A stretch of 28,876 nt of DNA, taken from positions 1 through 28,876 of the IMG/VR virus record IMGVR_UViG_3300046727_000437; one strand, written 5' to 3'. Source of the DNA: a virus. Position 1 is the stretch's first letter; each line of letters starts with the position of its first letter. A program made the translations under genes and the position numbers. This document shows, piece after piece, positions 7,032-15,869 of the stretch. The notes below the pieces were generated by a model, which was not told the origin of the DNA, searched no databases, and saw only the letters and a list, made by a program, of their open reading frames with translations.

Positions 7032-9371
7032 ATGCCCGTCATCGCGATCATCATTCCGATTGCGGTCGACCTCGCGGTAACAGCGGTGGCGGTGGATACG
7101 ATTGCGACGATTGCCGCAGGCACCTTGATCCTCGACGCGGCAATCGGAACCATCGGCTTCGCGGGCGCGCTGGCGGCCGGCGCAATCGGCGGGGTCGCGG
7201 GCAGCGTCGTCTCGGCGGAATTGACCGGCGGCGATGTCGGCAAAGCGGCGCTGCTCGGTGGCTTGGGCGGGGCCTTAAGCGGCGGGCTCGCCTCAGCCGG
7301 CGGCGGGCTCACCAGCGGCATCGTCAACAGCGTTCACACCGCGACCAACCTGCCGACCAGCGTCATCAGCACGGTGCTGAAGGCGGCGGAAGGCGCAGGC
7401 ATCGGCGCGGGCCGGGCCCTGGCAACCGGCGGCAATATCGGGCAAGGGGCGCTGGCGGGCGGGATCTCGGGCCTTGGCAGCGGCCTCGGCGGTCAGATCA
7501 ATTATGTCGACATCGCCAACCAGACCGGCCTGCCCCCGGACGTCGTGCAAGGCGTGCTCAACGCCGCGGGCAAGGCGGGGTTCGGGGCGGGCGCGGCGGC
7601 GGCCACGGGGCAGGATGTCGGGCTCTCGGCGGTGGCAGGCGCAGCGGAAGGCGCGCTCCCGCCTCTAATCAAAGAGGCGCTTGATGGCGCAAAAGCGGCT
7701 TACAACGCGGCGGTGGCGGCGTTCTCCGATGCCTCGGCCAGCGCACAGAGCGCGGCGCAGCAGGCGGCGCAGGACGCCTACGCCGCTATCGTCACCCCGG
7801 CGCAGAACCAACTCAACGCGCTCGAGCAGCAGGGTCAGGACTATCTCGACAGCTACAAAGCGGGGCTGATAAGCCAGATTCAGGACGCGCAAGCGAAGTA
7901 CAACCAGGCGCTCGCGGCGGTGAATCAGGAGCCGTGGGCGATCCGCATCGTCAATGGCGAAGCGCCGCCGCCTTCGGGGCCGCGCGGCAGCGGCAATCTC
8001 AATGCCTACGAGGCCGCCAAGCCGACCGCCGATGCTTATCAGCAGGCCTACCAAAATGTGCAGGCCGTGCTGCAGCAGTCGACGTCGGAGTGGGACTCGA
8101 TCCAGCAGATGGTGCAGAGCCAGTTTGACAGCAACAGCCAGCCGCTGATCCAGACGATCCAGAACGCGGGCAGCGATCCGGCGGTGCAGCAGGCCTACAA
8201 CTCGACCTATCAGCAACAGATCACCCCGGCGCAGCAGCAACTCGCCGACGCGCAAACTCAAGTCGATACGGCACAACAGCAGGTCGATGCGGCACAGCAG
8301 CAGGCCGATGCGACACAGCAGCAGGGCACGGGCGGGGTCGATCTCAGCGCGCTCAATCCGATCGGCACCGCGCAGGCGGGGCAAACCGTTGCCGGCACGC
8401 TGGATCAATTCGTCAATGGCGGCGGCGCGCTGATCGGCTCGACCATTACCTACGAAGCCGCCGACGGCACGACGCAGACCGGCACCGTGACCGGCCTCAG
8501 TTCGGCGGTCACGATCAGAACGGCGGGCGGAACTTCAACCTTCGATCACGCTGTGCTCGACAATGGGCAGCACGTCCCCCTGACGCTGATCCAGTCGGTG
8601 ACTGGCCCCGTTGGCGTCAGCCCCGGGCTCGAGGGCGCGGTATTCGACGCCGCCAATGGACGACTTTCAGTGCCGCAAGCGGGCGGGCAGGACACCGGCC
8701 AAGGCGGTCAAGCAACGGACCTCGGCGGCACGCCCGGCGGGCAAACTTTCGTGCCCAGCACCACCAGCCGCGATCAGCAACTGATCAATCTCACCGGCCT
8801 GTCGCAGGACACCTCGCCGCAGCAGGGGGTGAGCACGACCAATCTCGATTTCGGCACCTTCAACGCTCCTGTGCCTAGCACGCACGACCAGCAGATCCGC
8901 ACCCTCGCCGGCCTCTCGACGGCACCGACAACCAGCCAGACGGCGGCCAGCAGCGCCTCGGGCACCGGCACCACGGCGGGGACGGGCAGCGCCACCGGCA
9001 CGACCGAGGGCTTCGGCGGCACCGGAACCGGCGCGGGCCCACCCGGCACCGGCACGGGCGCAGGCGGCCAGGAAGGAGGGACCGGCGGCGGCGGCGAAGG
9101 CGGCACCGGCTCGGGCGGCGGCAAAACCCTCGATTTCGGCGCGGGCACGATCCCCTTGGCGCAGCGGCGGCCAGCCGGCCAGACCGGCCAGACCGGCCCG
9201 ACCACGCCCGACATTCCCGGCCCCGGCTCGCAGGCGCTGTCCCAGGCGCTCGCGGCCCCCGCGATCGGCTATTCGCCGGGGGGAGACGTGTTCGGCGTAC
9301 TGGGAAAACGTACTCCGGTGTGGAACCGGAGTTCGCTGCGCGCCGAGGACACCAGCGGGGTCAGCGGGTGA
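7032..9371 (+). CDS. Large internal/ejection-type virion protein (779 aa)
   Basis: The N-terminus is hydrophobic and Gly/Ala-rich (IIIPIAVDLAVTAVAVDTIA and the following 70 residues), like membrane-penetrating ejection proteins. Two copies of an LP..V...VL.AA..AG.GAG.A.ATG unit occupy about residues 98-144 and 157-203. The middle is a long Ala/Gln helix with four exact seven-residue repeats (residues 404-431) expected to form a coiled coil. The C-terminal third is disordered, Gly/Thr/Ser-rich, with a duplicated VPST..DQQ..L.GLS motif. No enzyme motif is visible. It lies first in a row of four similar giants, the layout of internal core/ejection proteins in podoviruses. Confidence 0.5.
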   Translation: MPVIAIIIPIAVDLAVTAVAVDTIATIAAGTLILDAAIGTIGFAGALAAGAIGGVAGSVVSAELTGGDVGKAALLGGLGGALSGGLASAGGGLTSGIVNSVHTATNLPTSVISTVLKAAEGAGIGAGRALATGGNIGQGALAGGISGLGSGLGGQINYVDIANQTGLPPDVVQGVLNAAGKAGFGAGAAAATGQDVGLSAVAGAAEGALPPLIKEALDGAKAAYNAAVAAFSDASASAQSAAQQAAQDAYAAIVTPAQNQLNALEQQGQDYLDSYKAGLISQIQDAQAKYNQALAAVNQEPWAIRIVNGEAPPPSGPRGSGNLNAYEAAKPTADAYQQAYQNVQAVLQQSTSEWDSIQQMVQSQFDSNSQPLIQTIQNAGSDPAVQQAYNSTYQQQITPAQQQLADAQTQVDTAQQQVDAAQQQADATQQQGTGGVDLSALNPIGTAQAGQTVAGTLDQFVNGGGALIGSTITYEAADGTTQTGTVTGLSSAVTIRTAGGTSTFDHAVLDNGQHVPLTLIQSVTGPVGVSPGLEGAVFDAANGRLSVPQAGGQDTGQGGQATDLGGTPGGQTFVPSTTSRDQQLINLTGLSQDTSPQQGVSTTNLDFGTFNAPVPSTHDQQIRTLAGLSTAPTTSQTAASSASGTGTTAGTGSATGTTEGFGGTGTGAGPPGTGTGAGGQEGGTGGGGEGGTGSGGGKTLDFGAGTIPLAQRRPAGQTGQTGPTTPDIPGPGSQALSQALAAPAIGYSPGGDVFGVLGKRTPVWNRSSLRAEDTSGVSG
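8241..8324 (+). repeat. Four tandem 21-bp coding repeats (heptad)
   Basis: Four 21-base units code for ADAQTQ/VDTAQQQ/VDAAQQQ/ADATQQQ-like heptads inside the ejection-type gene. The exact seven-residue period implies coiled-coil growth by unit duplication. Confidence 0.8.
9312..9332 (+). promoter_or_regulatory. Perfect 8-bp stem-loop near a gene end
   Basis: ACTCCGGT and ACCGGAGT pair perfectly around a 5-base loop (GTGGA), 40 bases before the stop of the 779-residue gene and about 80 bases before the next start. There is no U-tract. It may be an mRNA stability or processing hairpin between two highly expressed genes. Confidence 0.4.
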
Positions 9372-9414
9372 CGATTTCGCTGCCGAAACCGTGTTTCACG
9401 TGGGACATTCAGCC

Positions 9415-10605
9415 ATGACAGCCCTCGAAAGAGCCCTCAAACTCAGTCCAACCGCCGCCGCGAAGGCCCTGGAGCGCCATGGACGGGGCAAAGACAGTAT
9501 TTTGGCGCACATCAACCCGCGTGAAGCGGAGTTATTGAAGGCGCTGGGCGGCTCGGGCAAGCGCAACCCCAAGACCGGCCTGCTCGAGTTTCAGGACGAC
9601 GAGTCATCGATTTACCAGCCGTCGCCGATCTTCGGGGGCGGAAGCGGCGACAGCGGTGGCGGTGGCGGCGGCTTTCTCAGCGGCCTGTTCGGCGGCGGCG
9701 GCGGCGACACCAGCACAGCGGCCAGCGACACCAGCACTGGCGCACCAACGACGCCGGTCCAAACCGCGCAATTGCCAAGCGACACATCCGGCGGCGGCAC
9801 GGGAGGGTACGATTTCGCCAGCGGCCCCGGCCAATTCAACTTCGGTTACGGCGGCACGTCAGGTGGACAGCCCGCAGCAGCGCCGACTCAAACGGCGGCG
9901 GCACCGGCAGTAGCGCCCGACGCGCTCGGCGGCGGCCTCGCCTTGGGGACGCCGACCGCAGGCGGGACCGGAGCCAACCCGCTGCAATCGGTGGTGGGCG
10001 GGCCTGACACGGCGCTCGGCGGCGCTGGCACCGACCAAGCCACCAAGCCCGGCACCAAGGCCCCGCAGAGCTACGGCGACAAGCTGCTCTCGGGCCTCGG
10101 CGACCTCGTCTCGCCGAACAACCTGACCAAGCTGCTCGGGGCGGCGATCCCCGCCGGGATCGGGCTGCTCAACAACCGGCAGGCGGGCAAGCAGCAGGCG
10201 GCGCAGGCGCAGCAGATCACCAATATCGGGTCGCCCTACACGACCCTCGGCCAGCAGGACATCACCGCGGCGACGCAGGGCGCGCTCACCCCGCAGAGCG
10301 CGCAGTCCTACCAGATCATGCAGGCGAGGCTGGCCCAGGACGCGGCGCAGCGCGGCGGCGTCGGGGCGCAGCAGAACATCGCCCTGCTCGAGAACCAGCG
10401 ACAGAACCTCTTGGCGCAGCAGCTGCAAACCGGCATCACCCTCGCCCAGGTCGGCGACAAGTACACCATGGCGGGCATCCAGCAGACGATCCAGAACGAC
10501 GCGAACCTCAACACCTCGACCAGCAATTTCCTGACCGCGATGGCACGGGCGATGGGCGGGGTTGCGCCGCAAACCGCAGGAGGTGCCAATGCCCCCGCTC
10601 GATGA
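9415..10605 (+). CDS. Internal/ejection-type virion protein (396 aa)
   Basis: The ATG at 9415 (MTALERALKLSP) is preferred over the upstream GTG at 9391 because the conserved-looking start begins there. Residues 12-60 hold a compact motif (HGRGKDSILAHINPREAELL, then GGSGKRNPKTGLLEF) of a kind I associate with large virion proteins of environmental phages. Then come a Gly/Ser/Thr-rich disordered stretch and a helical Gln/Ala-rich half (AARLAQDAAQ, ALLENQRQNLLAQQ). It ends 17 bases inside the next gene. No catalytic motif seen; ejection or core protein is inferred from size, composition and neighbours. Confidence 0.5.
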   Translation: MTALERALKLSPTAAAKALERHGRGKDSILAHINPREAELLKALGGSGKRNPKTGLLEFQDDESSIYQPSPIFGGGSGDSGGGGGGFLSGLFGGGGGDTSTAASDTSTGAPTTPVQTAQLPSDTSGGGTGGYDFASGPGQFNFGYGGTSGGQPAAAPTQTAAAPAVAPDALGGGLALGTPTAGGTGANPLQSVVGGPDTALGGAGTDQATKPGTKAPQSYGDKLLSGLGDLVSPNNLTKLLGAAIPAGIGLLNNRQAGKQQAAQAQQITNIGSPYTTLGQQDITAATQGALTPQSAQSYQIMQARLAQDAAQRGGVGAQQNIALLENQRQNLLAQQLQTGITLAQVGDKYTMAGIQQTIQNDANLNTSTSNFLTAMARAMGGVAPQTAGGANAPAR

Positions 10606-12151
10606 CGCCTCCGGATTTACCCCCCCGGCCAGCGAGGCCGGCGGGAGCGGGACGCCAGGGCCCGGCCCAAGGGCGACAGCACCGGCCGCGCCGGCTGTCG
10701 CGGCACCGGACCCGGCACCCGCGGCCGCGCCTGCGGCGGCACCGCCGCCGGACACCTCGCCGTTGCTGCAGCACATCATCAACAGCGCCGGCCAGATGGA
10801 GGGGCTGACTGGGCAGATCGCTGGCGCTTACAACAAGGAGGGCCGGCTCAAGGCCGAGCAGGACGCCTTCGCCGCCCAGCAGAACGCCACCGCAGCCAAC
10901 AAGACGGCGCAGGACTTCACCAATATCTCGCAGCCTTTCGAGAAGAAGCTCGAGGAGACGCCGCTCCCGGCTTTCGCGCCGACCGAGCAGAACTCGCAGG
11001 ACCTCCTCAGCCTCTTCGGCGTGATCTCGGTCATGGGCGCGGTCCTCGGCAAGGCGGGCGGCGGGCACCAGGCCGCGCTCGGCGCGATGGACGCGATGAC
11101 CGGGATGATGAACGGCTGGCAGGAGGGCCGGCAGGATCTCTACCAGAAGGAAAAGGACAAGTTCGACGAGAATTTCAAGGTGGTGCAGCAAAAGCGCAAG
11201 GACCTGACCGACGCGCTCGGCCGCGCGCTGCAGAAGCTGCCGCTCGATGCGAAGGCGGCCGAGGCCGAGGCGCAGATCGCCATCGCGCAGCATGGTGGCC
11301 CCTTGGTGATGCAGAACTACCAGCGCCAAGGGCTCGAGAAGACCGCCGAGATGCTCGAGAAGACCACCAGCGTCGAGGCCAAGGCGGTCGAGGCCATGAC
11401 CAAGCTGCAGGCGGGATCGGGGAACCTGCTCGACGACGCGACCGCGACCATGATCGTGCAGTCGTGGAAGGCGGGCGACACCAAGCCCGCGCAAATGGCG
11501 ATGGGCTACGCGCGCAACCGGCCCGCCATCCTCGCCCAGCTTACGGCGAAGATGCACGAGCTCTATCCCGGCATGACCGGCGACCAGCTTGCCGCCCTGC
11601 ATGTCCAGCTGCAGGCGGGGCAGCGCGGCGCGAGCGCCCTCGCGGTCAGCAACGCCCGCATCGAGACGGCGCTGCGCGAGATGGAGCCTTACGCGAACAA
11701 GGTCTTGGAGACGGCGAAGAAGCTCAACCCGACCGATTTTCCGATGCTGAATTCGCTGATCCAGAACGTCCAGTTTGGCACGGGCGACCCCGACGTGCAG
11801 CAGCTTCGGAGTTACGTCACCGCGCTGCAATCGGCCTATGGCCAGGTCGCGCAGCGCGGTGGCGCGATCACCAACCGGGCACGCGAGCTCAGTGACGCGG
11901 TGATCAAGGGCAATTTGTCGTTCGATCAATTGAAGGCGGCGACCGAGGCGATGAAGTTCGAGGCCGACGTCGCCAAGAAGGCGGCGTTCGAGGCGATCAA
12001 AGAAATGACGACGATCACGAGCGGAGCCGGCGGCGGCGGCGCGCAAGGCACCGAGAAAAACCCGCTCCCGGTTCAGAGCGAGGACGAGGCCAACGGCCTG
12101 CCCCCCGGCACCTGGGTCATCCTCAACGGCCGTGTCGGCAAGGTTCAGTGA
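10589..12151 (+). CDS. Internal/ejection-type virion protein (520 aa)
   Basis: ATG 10589 is chosen because a perfect AGGAGG (10578-10583) lies five bases upstream; the frame opens earlier at a TTG without such a site. Residues 1-60 are Pro/Ala-rich and disordered. The rest is strongly helical with Glu/Lys/Gln-rich stretches (EKDKFDENFKVVQQKRKDL; ALQKLPLDAKAAEAEAQIAI), consistent with a long coiled-coil tube protein. A short hydrophobic Gly stretch (LFGVISVMGAVLGKAGGG) could contact membrane. It overlaps both neighbours (17 bases, then TGATG). Function inferred from context as a DNA-ejection component. Confidence 0.5.
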   Translation: MPPLDDASGFTPPASEAGGSGTPGPGPRATAPAAPAVAAPDPAPAAAPAAAPPPDTSPLLQHIINSAGQMEGLTGQIAGAYNKEGRLKAEQDAFAAQQNATAANKTAQDFTNISQPFEKKLEETPLPAFAPTEQNSQDLLSLFGVISVMGAVLGKAGGGHQAALGAMDAMTGMMNGWQEGRQDLYQKEKDKFDENFKVVQQKRKDLTDALGRALQKLPLDAKAAEAEAQIAIAQHGGPLVMQNYQRQGLEKTAEMLEKTTSVEAKAVEAMTKLQAGSGNLLDDATATMIVQSWKAGDTKPAQMAMGYARNRPAILAQLTAKMHELYPGMTGDQLAALHVQLQAGQRGASALAVSNARIETALREMEPYANKVLETAKKLNPTDFPMLNSLIQNVQFGTGDPDVQQLRSYVTALQSAYGQVAQRGGAITNRARELSDAVIKGNLSFDQLKAATEAMKFEADVAKKAAFEAIKEMTTITSGAGGGGAQGTEKNPLPVQSEDEANGLPPGTWVILNGRVGKVQ

Positions 12152-14454
12152 TGCCGATCCAGTGGCAAAGCGGCGGCACCGACGCCCCGACAACACCGGC
12201 AGCAACACCGCCTGCCGCGCCATCGGGCGGCTCGCGCATCCAATGGACCGACAAAAACACCGCGCCGCTGCCGACACCCGCTGCGCCCAAACAAACCGAA
12301 CAAGATTACAACCCCTATGCCGTACTGGCGGCGAGCGGCGGCAATCCGAACCTATCCCCCCGCAATGTCGGGCAGACCGCCGCGGGAGCGATCGGGGGCG
12401 TGCCGGGTCTCTTCGGCGACATCGAGACGATGGGGCGCGAGGGGATCAACTTCCTCGGGCGCAACTTGACCAGAGGCGAGGGAGCACTGCCGGCAGACCA
12501 GCCGGTGCCGGATCTCGTCAGGCCTACCTCGAGCCTGCCGACCAGCGAGCGCGCGACCACCAAGCTGTTCGGCGAGCCCAAGGACGAGGAATCGAAGAAA
12601 TATCGCGAGCTCGGCGGCATCATCTCGCCGTTCCCCTTCGGCACGCTGGCGAAGGGGCTGGGCCTTGCCGGCCGCGGCGTCGGCGCGACCGTCTCGGCGA
12701 TCCGCGGCACCGAGAGCGCAGCCAAGATCGGCGGCCTCGCCGAAAAGGTGCGCGGCGGGGAATTGGCGCAGGACGTTCTCACCCCGGCGCGTAACGTCGC
12801 GGTCGGCGAGGAGAGCGCGCAATCGATCGAGCATGCCGGCGCGCAATTTGCCGAGAATGAACAGGTCAGAGCCGCCAACGAGGCCGCGCGCGCCGCGAGC
12901 GAGGAAGCGGCTCGAGCAAAGAACGCTGCGGCGACCGCCAAGAGCGAGGACAAGGCCCGGCTGGAAAACGAGGCGCGCGCCGCCGAGCGGGCCGCCAAGC
13001 AAGCGGAGCAGACCCAGCGCGAGGCCAAGCTCGCGGCCGAGAAGCAGCATTTCGCGGCGATGCAAGCGACGAAGCGAACAGAGGCCCGGCAAGCAGGAGC
13101 GATCGGAGACGACATCGCAGAGCGCGAGGCGGCAGGGCAGATCGACGCCTCGGCTCGGGGCGGCGAGATCCAAGGCGCGATCAAGCGCGAGACTGATCGC
13201 AAAGTCGATATCCGCAAGAAAGGGGCCGATCAGGATTACGGCGCGTTCGATGAAGCCGCGGGACGCCGGATCGCGGCCAAGGATTACTTCCAGACCTCCA
13301 AGCCCGGGCAGGATCTGCGGCTATGGTTCAAGAAGGCGATGTCGACCGCGCGCAACGTCACGCAGTCGGCGGCGAGCCGCGAGGACCTGGCGAGGATCTG
13401 GGCCGATCTCTATGGCGTCGAGAATAAGACCGGGGTGGCCTATTCGAGCCCCGACGTGATGCGCGAGGTGCTGCGCCGCGTGCGCGACCGCTCGCGGGGA
13501 CATCCGGCGACCGGCTACGACGCAATCGACCAGCAGCAGGCGGGCGATCTCGCCGAGCGCATCTCGAAAGCGCTGGCGGAATGGGAGCCGACGCTGCAGC
13601 AGGCCGACAAGAACTACAAGCTGCGCTCCGACGCCCTGCAATCGACGCAGACAGTGCGCGGCACGAGAGCGCTGAAGCGCGAGAAGTTCGACTACAACCA
13701 ACTCGCGACCGATCCCAAGGCGCTGCCGGATCTGTTCTTCAAGAGCCGGCAGGGCGTCGAGGATCTGATCGACCTGACCGGCAGTCTCGAGCGAGTCGAG
13801 ACCTTTGCCTGGGACCATGTGCTCGACAGCTTGCGCGGCAAGACCCCGCAGCAAGCGGCGCAGTGGGTCGAGGCGCAGCGCTCCTGGCTCAACCAAGCAA
13901 CCCTGCCCGACACCTTTGCCAAGGCGACGGCGCTGGTCGACAAGGCCGAATACGCGGCAGGGAAAGCCGCGACGGCGACGGGGCAAGCAGCCGGCGCAGT
14001 GAAGCGCGGGCGGGAATTACGCAGAGCACTGCGGACGGGCGCGAGCGAGATCGAGGATCTGGCCAAGCCGGTCACGCCCGAGCCGATCGTGCCCGTCGAG
14101 CCCAAGCCGATCACGCCTAAAACAGCCAAGGAGATTCCCCTGCCCGGCCCCGGACCCAAGGGCAAGGCGCTGGCGGGGGCGCAGGCCGATGTGAGCGACC
14201 TCGCCAGCCGCCTCGAGTCCGGCACCATCAAGCCCGACGATCTGATCAAGGAAGTCCGCCAGCTGCTCGGCCGCCAGGATCAGGTGATGGAGAAGGCGAC
14301 CAAGCAGCGCCTCAACGCCGAGCTCGACGAGATCCAGAAGATCAAGAGCCACGAGGCCAAGGTGAAAAAAATCGCGGCGTTGCTCGCGGGTCTTACCGCG
14401 GCCGGGCTGATCGCGCCCAAGGTGGGGCAATTCGTCGGGCAAGTCCTTCCCTGA
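12151..14454 (+). CDS. Very large internal/ejection-type virion protein (767 aa)
   Basis: Starts at ATG 12151, overlapping the previous stop as TGATG. Order: Pro/Thr-rich disordered head (1-50); a domain with SLPTSERATTKLFGEPKDEE (about 126-145) and a Gly/Ala hydrophobic patch (TLAKGLGLAGRGVGATV); an Ala/Glu/Lys/Arg helix of about 100 residues (about 225-325), a clear coiled coil; a mixed domain (about 330-600); a Pro-rich linker (PEPIVPVEPKPITP); and a terminal hydrophobic helix (IAALLAGLTAAGLIAPKVG). No lysozyme or protease signature is visible. Its place as the last giant of the module suits an internal core or ejection protein. Confidence 0.5.
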   Translation: MPIQWQSGGTDAPTTPAATPPAAPSGGSRIQWTDKNTAPLPTPAAPKQTEQDYNPYAVLAASGGNPNLSPRNVGQTAAGAIGGVPGLFGDIETMGREGINFLGRNLTRGEGALPADQPVPDLVRPTSSLPTSERATTKLFGEPKDEESKKYRELGGIISPFPFGTLAKGLGLAGRGVGATVSAIRGTESAAKIGGLAEKVRGGELAQDVLTPARNVAVGEESAQSIEHAGAQFAENEQVRAANEAARAASEEAARAKNAAATAKSEDKARLENEARAAERAAKQAEQTQREAKLAAEKQHFAAMQATKRTEARQAGAIGDDIAEREAAGQIDASARGGEIQGAIKRETDRKVDIRKKGADQDYGAFDEAAGRRIAAKDYFQTSKPGQDLRLWFKKAMSTARNVTQSAASREDLARIWADLYGVENKTGVAYSSPDVMREVLRRVRDRSRGHPATGYDAIDQQQAGDLAERISKALAEWEPTLQQADKNYKLRSDALQSTQTVRGTRALKREKFDYNQLATDPKALPDLFFKSRQGVEDLIDLTGSLERVETFAWDHVLDSLRGKTPQQAAQWVEAQRSWLNQATLPDTFAKATALVDKAEYAAGKAATATGQAAGAVKRGRELRRALRTGASEIEDLAKPVTPEPIVPVEPKPITPKTAKEIPLPGPGPKGKALAGAQADVSDLASRLESGTIKPDDLIKEVRQLLGRQDQVMEKATKQRLNAELDEIQKIKSHEAKVKKIAALLAGLTAAGLIAPKVGQFVGQVLP

Positions 14455-14678
14455 TGGCCGCGCGGAAAAAGCACAACGGCCGCGCCGACAAGAAGAGTGA
14501 TGTCAATCCCGATCTCGAGGCGGTTATCGAGCGCAAGCTCAAGTCTCTGCTCGAGGACCAGAGCGGCGAGAAGTTCTCGCTCACCGACTGGGCTAAGGTG
14601 GTTGACCGCGCCTTGGCGCTGGAGAAGGTCAAGCATGCGGTCAAGGAAGAAGAGTTCGGTGCCGCGTTCGAGGAATAA
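14454..14678 (+). CDS. Small charged hypothetical protein
   Basis: A 74-residue protein starting inside the previous stop (TGATG at 14452-14456). It has a basic head (MAARKKHNGRADKKS) and two helices rich in Glu and Lys (LEAVIERKLKSLLEDQSGE; WAKVVDRALALEKVKHAVKE). The size and charge recall small DNA-binding or terminase-small-like proteins, but no helix-turn-helix is certain. It is followed by the holin candidate. Function unknown. Confidence 0.5.
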   Translation: MAARKKHNGRADKKSDVNPDLEAVIERKLKSLLEDQSGEKFSLTDWAKVVDRALALEKVKHAVKEEEFGAAFEE

Positions 14679-14689
14679 GAAGGGGACCT

Positions 14690-14965
14690 ATGGACCAGAC
14701 CGTCGCGCTGCTGCGCCTCGCCATCGCCGTGCTGACCGACCGCACGCTGACCCTGATCTCGCTGATCATGACCTTCGCCTTGGCCTGCTGGGTGATGCAC
14801 GAGCCCAGCTGGGAACGCGAGGGGATGGCGGGGTTCTTCGCCCTCGCCGTGTTCATCCCGTGCATCATCCGAGAGCGACCGAAGAAGGAGAAGATCAGTG
14901 CGCCAGCCGTACACCAACGACATGAAGCCCAAGGAGCCGAAGCAATCCCAGCCGGTTATGCCTGA
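14690..14965 (+). CDS. Two-helix membrane protein, holin candidate
   Basis: A 91-residue protein with two hydrophobic segments (LTLISLIMTFALACWVM, about 20-36; GFFALAVFIPCII, about 48-60) separated by a short charged turn (HEPSWEREG), then a basic tail (RERPKKEK). This topology fits a class II-like holin, and the gene lies at the end of the virion module where lysis genes are common. AGGGGACC precedes ATG. No endolysin is seen in the window, so the lysis role is inference. The last 23 codons overlap the next gene in another frame. Confidence 0.45.
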   Translation: MDQTVALLRLAIAVLTDRTLTLISLIMTFALACWVMHEPSWEREGMAGFFALAVFIPCIIRERPKKEKISAPAVHQRHEAQGAEAIPAGYA

Positions 14966-15095
14966 CCGCATGAACATCTGCGGCCCGGGCGGGAACATCA
15001 CCAAGCCCGAGGACAAGATCTACGCCAGCCCGACCTCGCAGATGACGCTGCGGCGCGGGCGGCAACCGCGGATGTTCATCCCGCCGGGGAAGTAA
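14898..15095 (+). CDS. Small basic hypothetical protein
   Basis: A 65-residue protein with GTG start at 14898, supported by AGGAG at 14886-14890. It overlaps the holin candidate's C-terminal coding by 68 bases in a different frame. Rich in Pro, Lys and Arg (EPKQSQPVMPDRM; RRGRQPRMFIPPGK), no membrane segment. The downstream ATG at 14922 (MKPKEP) lies within it and is a weaker alternative start. No family recognised. Confidence 0.4.
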   Translation: MRQPYTNDMKPKEPKQSQPVMPDRMNICGPGGNITKPEDKIYASPTSQMTLRRGRQPRMFIPPGK

Positions 15096-15127
15096 GAAGC
15101 GCTATATACCGATGAACATATTGCGCG

Positions 15128-15289
15128 ATGTTCCCGAACTTTCCGCAGGGATCGTTCGCGCAATTCCTCGACCGGCTCGAGCCGTCGATCATTGACGCGA
15201 CGGCGTTGCTGACCTTCGTCTACGTCGCGATCAAGATCTGGGAGTCGGAGACGATGCGCTGCCTCGTGCGGCGCTGGTGGAACCGCTAA
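15128..15289 (+). CDS. Small membrane protein with basic tail
   Basis: A 53-residue protein with an amphipathic head (FPNFPQGSFAQFLDRLEPS), one likely membrane segment (IIDATALLTFVYVAIKIW, residues 21-38) and a very basic aromatic end (RCLVRRWWNR). The last gene of the rightward virion module. No clear Shine-Dalgarno is seen, but the one-segment topology argues for a real gene. It could assist the holin candidate or act at the inner membrane during infection; neither is shown. Confidence 0.45.
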   Translation: MFPNFPQGSFAQFLDRLEPSIIDATALLTFVYVAIKIWESETMRCLVRRWWNR

Positions 15290-15291
15290 TA

Positions 15292-15310
15292 AGCGGCGGC
15301 GGCGGCGGCG
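15292..15310 (+). repeat. Short GGC triplet run
   Basis: About six GGC units directly after the last rightward gene. Non-coding slippage-prone run between converging gene blocks. Confidence 0.6.
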
Positions 15311-15329
15311 TGGAAGGACACGCGGAGGT

Positions 15330-15394
15330 GCCATGCATCCCCCGGACCTGCATGGCCTTAGATAGATGTCGGGAGCCGGTTTCGAGCCCGGCCC
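15330..15394. terminator. Tandem hairpins between converging gene blocks (putative bidirectional terminator)
   Basis: GCCATGCA (15330-15337) pairs perfectly with TGCATGGC (15349-15356) around an 11-base loop; a second hairpin GCCGG (15375-15379)/CCGGC (15388-15392) extends with GG/CC beyond one bulge. They occupy the 111-base gap where rightward virion genes meet leftward genes, so stopping both transcripts is the likely role. No U-tract is present on either strand, so strength is uncertain. Confidence 0.45.
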
Positions 15395-15400
15395 GCCGCT

Positions 15401-15619
15401 TCAGCGATAGTGATCGTAGCGCCCGCGGATGTTCTGGCGGTAGAAGCGCCCCGCCGAATCGGCCTCGCACAGGCCCATGTAGCAGCCGCTGTCGACGTGC
15501 TGGTAGGTGTACGGCTTGCCGGTCATCTTCCTGAACTCGATGGTGAGCTCGCGGCGGTCCTCGTCGTAATTCGCGCGGGCGATGCTGTTGGACAGCGGGA
15601 AGTCGCGCCATTCGCTCAT
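15401..15619 (-). CDS. KTSC-domain protein
   Basis: A 72-residue protein starting MSEWRDFPLSNSIARANYDE, with ELTIEFRKMTGKPYTYQHVD and YMGLCEADSAGRFYRQNIRG following. This matches KTSC domains: early serine, strand of Leu-x-Ile/Val-x-Phe, a Tyr-Tyr strand, then a helix with A-x-S-A/G-GR-F-x-x-x-I. KTSC proteins are small proteins of unknown biochemical role seen in phages and bacteria. ATG 15619 overlaps the upstream stop as ATGA, so it is preferred over a GTG nine codons earlier. Last gene of the leftward block. Confidence 0.75.
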   Translation of the reverse strand: MSEWRDFPLSNSIARANYDEDRRELTIEFRKMTGKPYTYQHVDSGCYMGLCEADSAGRFYRQNIRGRYDHYR

Positions 15620-15861
15620 AGCTTTACTTTGCGAGCAGATAGCCACTGAGCGCCCAGCGTCAGTAACCCGATGCCTCGCACATCATCGGTGTCGCCGCCC
15701 CACCCGAACACTTGAGGCTCGCCGGCATCATTGAGCAGCACGCAGACACCGGCCACTATCCTGCCGAACTCACCTTCGCGCGTCTGCTTCGCCACCGCCT
15801 CAATGAGAGCAGGGATGTCTTGCAGGTTTCCGGTCAACTCGACCACTTTTAGGTCTGTCAC
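15616..15861 (-). CDS. Conserved-looking small hypothetical protein
   Basis: An 81-residue protein with GTG start behind AGGGAAGG. Sequence elements LQDIPALIEAVAKQTREGE, VCVLLNDAGEP and VFGWGGDTDD form an alpha/beta pattern resembling small phage proteins with a helix then a V-x-V-L strand and an FGWG turn. It overlaps the KTSC gene by ATGA, implying co-translation. Function unknown. Confidence 0.55.
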   Translation of the reverse strand: MTDLKVVELTGNLQDIPALIEAVAKQTREGEFGRIVAGVCVLLNDAGEPQVFGWGGDTDDVRGIGLLTLGAQWLSARKVKL

Positions 15862-15869
15862 GGCCTTCC

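Noticed and set aside
15301-15404. tRNA-like stretch with GGTTTCGAGCCC and flanking GGCGGCGG/CCGCCGC
   Set aside because: The T-loop has one base too many, no 5-bp anticodon stem with a 7-base loop can be drawn, and no CCA follows. The paired segments fit tandem terminator-type hairpins better.
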